NCBI GenBank assembly: GCA_025210395.1
Contig: JAOARV010000043.1
Coordinates: forward strand, 1 to 35,974
DNA: 35,974 bases
Direction of reading: 5' to 3'
Origin: Marinisporobacter sp.
Lineage (GTDB): Bacteria; Bacillota; Clostridia; Peptostreptococcales; Thermotaleaceae
The notes below the pieces were generated by a model that did not search any database, was not told the DNA's origin, and worked only from the letters and a program-made list of their open reading frames with translations. This document shows positions 32,265 through 35,974 of this stretch, piece by piece; the first letter of the stretch is position 1; each line of letters opens with the position of its first letter. A program made the translations under genes and the position numbers.

Positions 32265-33500
32265 ATGAATCACTTAATTAGTAGTTTTAATGAAAAATAT
32301 CTGACAAAAAAAGAAATAGAGTATCGCATTCCTACAGATGTGAATTTAAATGAACTTTGGAATAAAGTAATGGACTCTAGAAAAAATACCGGTCTAGAAA
32401 TCCCCCTCAGAGATCAATCGCATAATAGTTTTTGGTTTAATTTAAGCAATGAAATAGCTAATAATATACAAGTTATTGAAAACTCAGCTACTGAAGATTT
32501 ATTTAAATCTGTTCCTAATGATTTAGAAATTTCAGTTATAGCTGATGCACTAATCGACGAAGCTTTTAATTCCAGCGTGATAGAAGGAGCTTTTTCAACG
32601 AAACGTAGAACGAAAGAAATGATTGAAAAACATTTAAAACCCTCCAATAAAAGTGAAATCATGATCATGAATAATTATTATGCATTACAATATATATTAC
32701 ATCACCTTGATGAACCTCTTGATGAAAACATTATTTTATCCATATATAAGATCCTTACCAAAGATACCCTAGATGAAGAAGATCTTGTTGAAAAGTATCG
32801 AACAGATAGCGTATTTGTATGGGATACAAAATCTAATACAATAACTTATACAGCACCTCATCATTCTGAGGTTCAAGAACTAATGGATTCTTTATTAGAT
32901 TTTATTCATTCCAATAATAACTTTCATCCTATAATTAAAGCTTGTATCATTCATTTTTATTTTGTCTATATACATCCCTTTTTTGATGGGAATGGAAGAA
33001 CCGCTCGAGCCATATCCTATATGTATTTACTTCAAAATGGTTATAATTTTTTTAAGTTTTTCTCAATTTCTAGTGTCATTAATGAAGAAAAAAATCAATA
33101 TTACAGTGCAATTAAAAATACCGAAATCTATGATAGCGATATGACTTATTTTATCAGATACTATACTCGTATGATCGTACATTCAATTATCAAAATCAAA
33201 AACAGTTTTAGAAAAGAATTTGGGAGAAGGCTGATCAAAGACACTCTAGAAAAAGCAGGTATCATATTAGGGAAACGCCAAAGTAAAATAGTAAATCATT
33301 TTATTACTGTAGATAAAAATTTTATTACAATCAAAGAATATCAAAAAAAATTCAAAATCTCTTATGAAACAGCTAGAACTGATTTACTAGAACTTGAAAC
33401 AATAGGCTTCTTAAGGAAATCAAAAAAAGGCAAAAAATATCTATTTATTTTTAACGATTTTAACAAAATAATTACAAGTATAAAAGAAAACTTTTATTAA
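32265..33500 (+). CDS. Fic family protein (AMPylator-like) with winged helix
   Basis: A 411-residue Fic protein. The active-site loop HPFFDGNGRTAR (residues 237-248) is a full match to HPFxDGNGRxxR, so AMP transfer from ATP to a protein hydroxyl is likely. An inhibitory helix motif (S/T)xxxE(G/N) appears as SSVIEG at about residues 103-108, before the Fic core, the class II arrangement that self-inhibits. The C-terminal part (about 345-405) looks like a winged helix (KFKISYETARTDLLELE, IGFLRKSKKGKKY), so it may also bind DNA. The ATG at 32265 is preferred, as AGGCGGTG is nine bases upstream; a GTG at 32253 sits inside that site. It is the only plus-strand gene in the element. Confidence 0.92.
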   Translation: MNHLISSFNEKYLTKKEIEYRIPTDVNLNELWNKVMDSRKNTGLEIPLRDQSHNSFWFNLSNEIANNIQVIENSATEDLFKSVPNDLEISVIADALIDEAFNSSVIEGAFSTKRRTKEMIEKHLKPSNKSEIMIMNNYYALQYILHHLDEPLDENIILSIYKILTKDTLDEEDLVEKYRTDSVFVWDTKSNTITYTAPHHSEVQELMDSLLDFIHSNNNFHPIIKACIIHFYFVYIHPFFDGNGRTARAISYMYLLQNGYNFFKFFSISSVINEEKNQYYSAIKNTEIYDSDMTYFIRYYTRMIVHSIIKIKNSFRKEFGRRLIKDTLEKAGIILGKRQSKIVNHFITVDKNFITIKEYQKKFKISYETARTDLLELETIGFLRKSKKGKKYLFIFNDFNKIITSIKENFY

Positions 33501-33543
33501 CCACAAAAATCATATCATATTAACTATAACTACAAATATACTC

Positions 33544-34071
33544 TTAATCTACAATTTTACATTCTTCGAGTAGTATCCACATATTCACTTCATCGTAGCC
33601 TTTAACTTTGCCACTTATTAATTGATTAGGATACAAACTTTTACATGAAGATTTTTGTACACAAGCCTCATAATCCCCTAATGCTAATGTATATTTACCT
33701 ACTTTTATTAGCATCCCTTGTGGGTAAATCACTTCAATACTACCTTGCAATTGCATTCCAACAGTATAATCTTCTTTACTTTTCTTCCATAGTTCAAGAT
33801 GGGCACTACAATGGACTTCCCATAATTCTTCAAATTCATCTTTAGAAATCATACTAATATCCCCATCAAAAGAATTAATCTCCTTGAGAGTAACCTTACC
33901 TTCTGCTAAATAATATTCAAATTCCTTATCCTTCCTATTTGATCCTACCCATCTATCTTCAATGAGCATTAATTGTCTTAATACATACTCATCTATCAAT
34001 TCATAATATGTCACAGATGAAATCCCTTCATTGTATTCTCCAGTTTCATCAATCCACTTAAAATAAATCAT
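33544..34071 (-). CDS. Unknown 175-residue element protein
   Basis: An acidic 175-residue protein with no family I recognise. Residues 1-100 are rich in Glu, Trp and Tyr (YYELIDEYVLRQLMLIEDRW; EFEELWEVHCSAHLELW). The C-terminal part, about 100-175, is strand-rich (VGMQLQGSIEVIYPQG, LISGKVKGYDEVNMWILLEEC) and resembles an OB/S1-like barrel. The start at 34071 has an AGGGG site. It faces the Fic gene tail to tail, with 43 bases between the stops. A role as antidote or target adaptor of Fic is possible but not shown. Confidence 0.65.
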   Translation of the reverse strand: MIYFKWIDETGEYNEGISSVTYYELIDEYVLRQLMLIEDRWVGSNRKDKEFEYYLAEGKVTLKEINSFDGDISMISKDEFEELWEVHCSAHLELWKKSKEDYTVGMQLQGSIEVIYPQGMLIKVGKYTLALGDYEACVQKSSCKSLYPNQLISGKVKGYDEVNMWILLEECKIVD

Positions 34072-34321
34072 TCTTATAACCCCTAAATATAATAATTTTT
34101 ACTAATGTCTATATACGTCTTGATTTGCTTTAGAGTTTCATGACTCTTAATCTCTAAAATATTATTATTTCTACCTTTTCAAAAAAGCTAAAAAGTAAAT
34201 GCTCCCTTTTTTGTTAATAAAATAATATTTGCCATCAACCCTCTTACTATGATATAAATACAGCTTATATTTTTTTACTCTTACTTTTATCAGGTCCTAC
34301 ATACATATCATTTTTTCTTCC

Positions 34322-34570
34322 CTATAAGGAGGAATTCTTCTTTCTTAATGCAATCACAGCAGTAAATATTAAAGCAACTATTAGAGCATATATGAATCCT
34401 AAAATCACACCAATAATGCTTGCTATTACAAGAGCAATAATGCCTAAAGTACGTTGTTCACGCTTAATCCCTATTAAGTATGGCAGTAATCCACATATCA
34501 CTCCTCCAAATAACGCACCTGTGATTACTCCAATCCAATAAACAACAGTCTCAGTTAAATTACTTTCCAT
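34322..34570 (-). CDS. Small membrane protein of the element, unknown
   Basis: An 82-residue protein with two long hydrophobic stretches: about residues 9-34 (YWIGVITGALFGGVICGLLP) and 44-75 (LGIIALVIASIIGVILGFIY and on), split by a short basic loop IGIKREQR and ending RKKNSSL. Glycine-rich spans suggest tight helix packing. The start has a GGGGAGG site six bases before the ATG. No family is recognised. Confidence 0.65.
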   Translation of the reverse strand: MESNLTETVVYWIGVITGALFGGVICGLLPYLIGIKREQRTLGIIALVIASIIGVILGFIYALIVALIFTAVIALRKKNSSL

Positions 34571-34905
34571 ATGAAACCTCCCCGTTATATATATTTCACA
34601 TAACTACTTTTTCCTGAACATTATTCGCTTTCTATCCACATATAGTCGGATTTGCGTACTGATTCAGGAATATTTGCTTATCTTCAAACCATCAGCTTAT
34701 ATATTAAATTGTTCTTAGATTATATCTAAAAAACTTATACACATAATCCTTACTACTTCTATTTCTAATCTTAACTTCCAAATCATAAACACACTGAGAA
34801 TCTAACCTCTAAAAATATTATTTTATTTCCATTTTCACTTTTACAGCTTACATCCATTTTATACTATTTTTGTTAATAATCCTACATATTTCACAGCTTT
34901 AATAG
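34571..34905. other. Non-coding right part of the element
   Basis: This A+T-rich stretch has no ORF with a ribosome site and no obvious RNA fold. It serves as the upstream region of the small membrane protein gene and the approach to the prkA-side terminator. Confidence 0.4.
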
Positions 34906-34934
34906 CAAAAAAAATAAATAGAGCATTTGCTCTA
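34906..34934 (-). terminator. Terminator behind the truncated prkA, inside the element
   Basis: On the minus strand TAGAGCA and TGCTCTA form a 7-bp stem with a 2-nt loop, followed by TTTATTTTTTTT. It lies 20 bases after the stop of the prkA 5' fragment and would stop prkA transcripts in cells that keep the element. Confidence 0.75.
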
Positions 34935-34953
34935 CCAGTTAACCTTCGCTAAT

Positions 34954-35652
34954 CTAAGCTCTAATATCCAATTTTGTTAAAACCGAGGTATCTTGATTAT
35001 TAGGATCTACTGGAGGAACTACCCCTACTCCTTTTCTGGATCTGATACTAAAATCTACTGTTTCCACAGGAACTTTTTCAAATTCACCACCATATTCATG
35101 CTTTAATCTGTATCTACATATAGGACATAAATCCCCTTCAATTTTTATCCCTAATAATTCTTCAAATTGATCTCTTAAATGCTTTGGAACAAGATGTAGA
35201 GGTTCCTCTCTCATAGGACATCCTTTGATAGTATATACTGGTGAACCCATCTCAAGTGCTCTTTTTAACACTTCCATCAGTGATGATTTCCCTGCTCCCA
35301 CAGGACCCACTAAGTAAAGAACCTGTCTAGACTCTTCACCTTTCATAGCTGCTGTATGAAAATACCTTACCATTTTCATCAAGCTTTTATCGATACCAAA
35401 AAAATCATCCTTAAAGAAATTATATCTTTTGATCAATTCATTTCCATATATTCTTCTAAGTCTTGGATTTTCTTCTGTATTGATGCTTTCTACTCCCATT
35501 TCCATGATTCTTTCATACATTCTTTGGTGTGCTAACATAGATACTGAAGGATTTTCTTTTAAAATTTCAAGATAATCTAAAAAAGTTCCCTTAAACTTCT
35601 GTTTTTTCCTCTCTTCCCTATCCTTCTTAATAATTGCAGAAAAATCCATCAT
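34954..35652 (-). CDS. prkA: PrkA, N-terminal part (split gene, codons 1-226 plus 6 from the element)
   Basis: A 232-residue open frame: 226 residues of PrkA, then KLDIRA and a stop supplied by the element. The PrkA AAA-like domain is clear, with Walker A GPVGAGKS at residues 116-123, YTIKGCPMREEPLHLVP, a CPICRYRL cysteine pair near residue 179, and VVPPVDPNNQDTSVLT at the junction. PrkA is a cytoplasmic ATP-dependent protein (first described as a serine kinase, later linked to protease activity) made in the mother cell of Bacillus. The fragment lacks the second half of its ATPase domain and should be inactive. The start has a GGGGGC site 11 bases upstream. Confidence 0.93.
   Translation of the reverse strand: MMDFSAIIKKDREERKKQKFKGTFLDYLEILKENPSVSMLAHQRMYERIMEMGVESINTEENPRLRRIYGNELIKRYNFFKDDFFGIDKSLMKMVRYFHTAAMKGEESRQVLYLVGPVGAGKSSLMEVLKRALEMGSPVYTIKGCPMREEPLHLVPKHLRDQFEELLGIKIEGDLCPICRYRLKHEYGGEFEKVPVETVDFSIRSRKGVGVVPPVDPNNQDTSVLTKLDIRA
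34975..34989 (-). repeat. Attachment core, distal side (attR)
   Basis: The second copy of TGTTAAAACCGAGGT. On the minus strand it encodes the last native residues TSVLT of the prkA 5' part before element sequence takes over. Confidence 0.92.
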
Positions 35653-35887
35653 CTTCTCTTAAAGCCCCCTTTTCTAGAAAACATACAAAATTATAAAAAT
35701 CATCATTCTCTTATCCAACAAATATAATACTACTTGTAATTATATGTATGTTGTTATTTCGTATTTTAAAACTAGAATATTTATATCTGAAAATTCTCAA
35801 CTTTTACATAACCTTTATATCTTATGCTGTTTGGTATCCGTCAAAGAATAGACGTATAGAAATTAAATTTAATACCTGATAAAATTT
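35653..35887 (-). promoter_or_regulatory. Upstream region of prkA with candidate SigE -10
   Basis: No gene is seen in this A+T-rich stretch. On the minus strand CATACATA (35743-35750) resembles the SigE -10 pattern CATACANT, about 93 bases before the start; the region where a -35 should lie (TTTAAAATAC) is a weak match. Mother-cell control would suit the operon but is not proven here. Confidence 0.3.
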
Positions 35888-35919
35888 AATCCAGTAGGAG
35901 AATTAACTCTTACTGGATT
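35888..35919. terminator. Possible terminator at the end of the upstream gene
   Basis: AATCCAGTA and TACTGGATT form a 9-bp stem with a 14-nt loop; T-rich sequence follows on both strands. It overlaps the stop of the partial minus-strand frame at 35903. Confidence 0.5.
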
Positions 35920-35974
35920 TATTCTTTTTAGGTTCAATTTTTAGTTTTTGAGGAATCTCACTGGACCAAGGGAG
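35903..35974 (-). CDS. Partial CDS, C-terminal end of an upstream gene (uncertain)
   Basis: An open minus-strand frame enters at the window edge and gives 23 residues, LPWSSEIPQKLKIEPKKNK and SSKS, then TAA inside a hairpin. The Lys-rich tail and the terminator position fit a real gene end, but the piece is too short to identify. Confidence 0.35.
   Translation of the reverse strand, partial: LPWSSEIPQKLKIEPKKNKSSKS

Larger units (their letters stand above)
30125..34989. mobile_element. skin-like element interrupting prkA (4,850 bp plus 15-bp repeat)
   Basis: The element is bounded by TGTTAAAACCGAGGT at 30125-30139 and 34975-34989. Removing one repeat copy with the DNA between joins prkA codon 226 to 227 in frame (TSVLT then GSVDI), giving a 640-codon gene; Bacillus PrkA is 631. 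It carries a serine recombinase, a 73-residue protein, a Fic protein in the opposite direction, a 175-residue unknown and an 82-residue membrane protein. No phage structural, replication or transfer genes are seen. The layout is that of developmentally excised elements such as skin in sigK. Confidence 0.93.

Noticed and set aside
30125..34989. Element as a prophage or conjugative element
   Set aside because: Only five genes are present; no capsid, tail, lysis, replication, relaxase or type IV secretion gene is seen.
28880..35652. prkA as an ordinary pseudogene or frameshift
   Set aside because: Both parts are fully open, keep family motifs up to the junction and rejoin in frame exactly at a direct repeat; random decay would not give this.
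1..35974. CRISPR arrays, tRNA or rRNA genes
   Set aside because: No regularly spaced repeat series and no tRNA or rRNA-like sequence were found by eye on either strand.

Overview
The window is low-G+C DNA from an anaerobic, endospore-forming member of the Clostridia. The evidence is the A+T-rich composition, strong AGGAGG-type ribosome sites, T-box and PyrR leaders, and many sporulation or spore genes (cwlJ, gerQ, prkA, yhbH, spoVR). I cannot name the species from sequence alone.

Layout. 1-475: 5' part of a class C group II intron on the minus strand, abutting a strong terminator hairpin. 548-1537: a two-gene operon of a secreted and a membrane protein, both unrecognised. 2003-3610: spore genes cwlJ and gerQ, then a DUF4397 protein. 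3636-5369: a PAS-GGDEF-EAL cyclic-di-GMP protein. 5511-8890: ileS of the type-2 class behind an isoleucine T-box. 9057-10925: a small unknown protein, then pyrC behind a PyrR attenuator. 10990-11601: an acetate-uptake family transporter. 11920-22152: a catabolic operon (deoC, FGGY kinase, sugar ABC importer, iron alcohol dehydrogenase, mutarotase-like protein) with its own GntR/UTRA repressor. The operon and the repressor gene each carry an almost identical palindromic operator at the same offset from the -10 box. The simplest reading is uptake and fermentation of a 2-deoxy-pentose-like sugar to glyceraldehyde-3-phosphate plus ethanol. 22515-26053: polyamine genes speA, speE and speB. 26228-35652: the sporulation operon prkA-yhbH-spoVR.

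The main discovery is in prkA. The gene is cut after codon 226 by a 4,850-bp element (30125-34989) bounded by a perfect 15-bp direct repeat. The two prkA parts stay open and in frame, and recombination between the repeats would rebuild a 640-codon PrkA exactly. The element encodes a large serine recombinase next to one end, a 73-residue protein that could be a directionality factor, a Fic-domain protein with an inhibitory helix, an unknown 175-residue protein and a small membrane protein. A terminator sits just behind the truncated prkA. The arrangement matches skin-type elements that interrupt sigK and are removed in the mother cell during sporulation, but the host gene is prkA and one cargo gene is a Fic protein. 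The recombinase gene reads through the attachment core, so its last residues differ between the integrated and circular forms.
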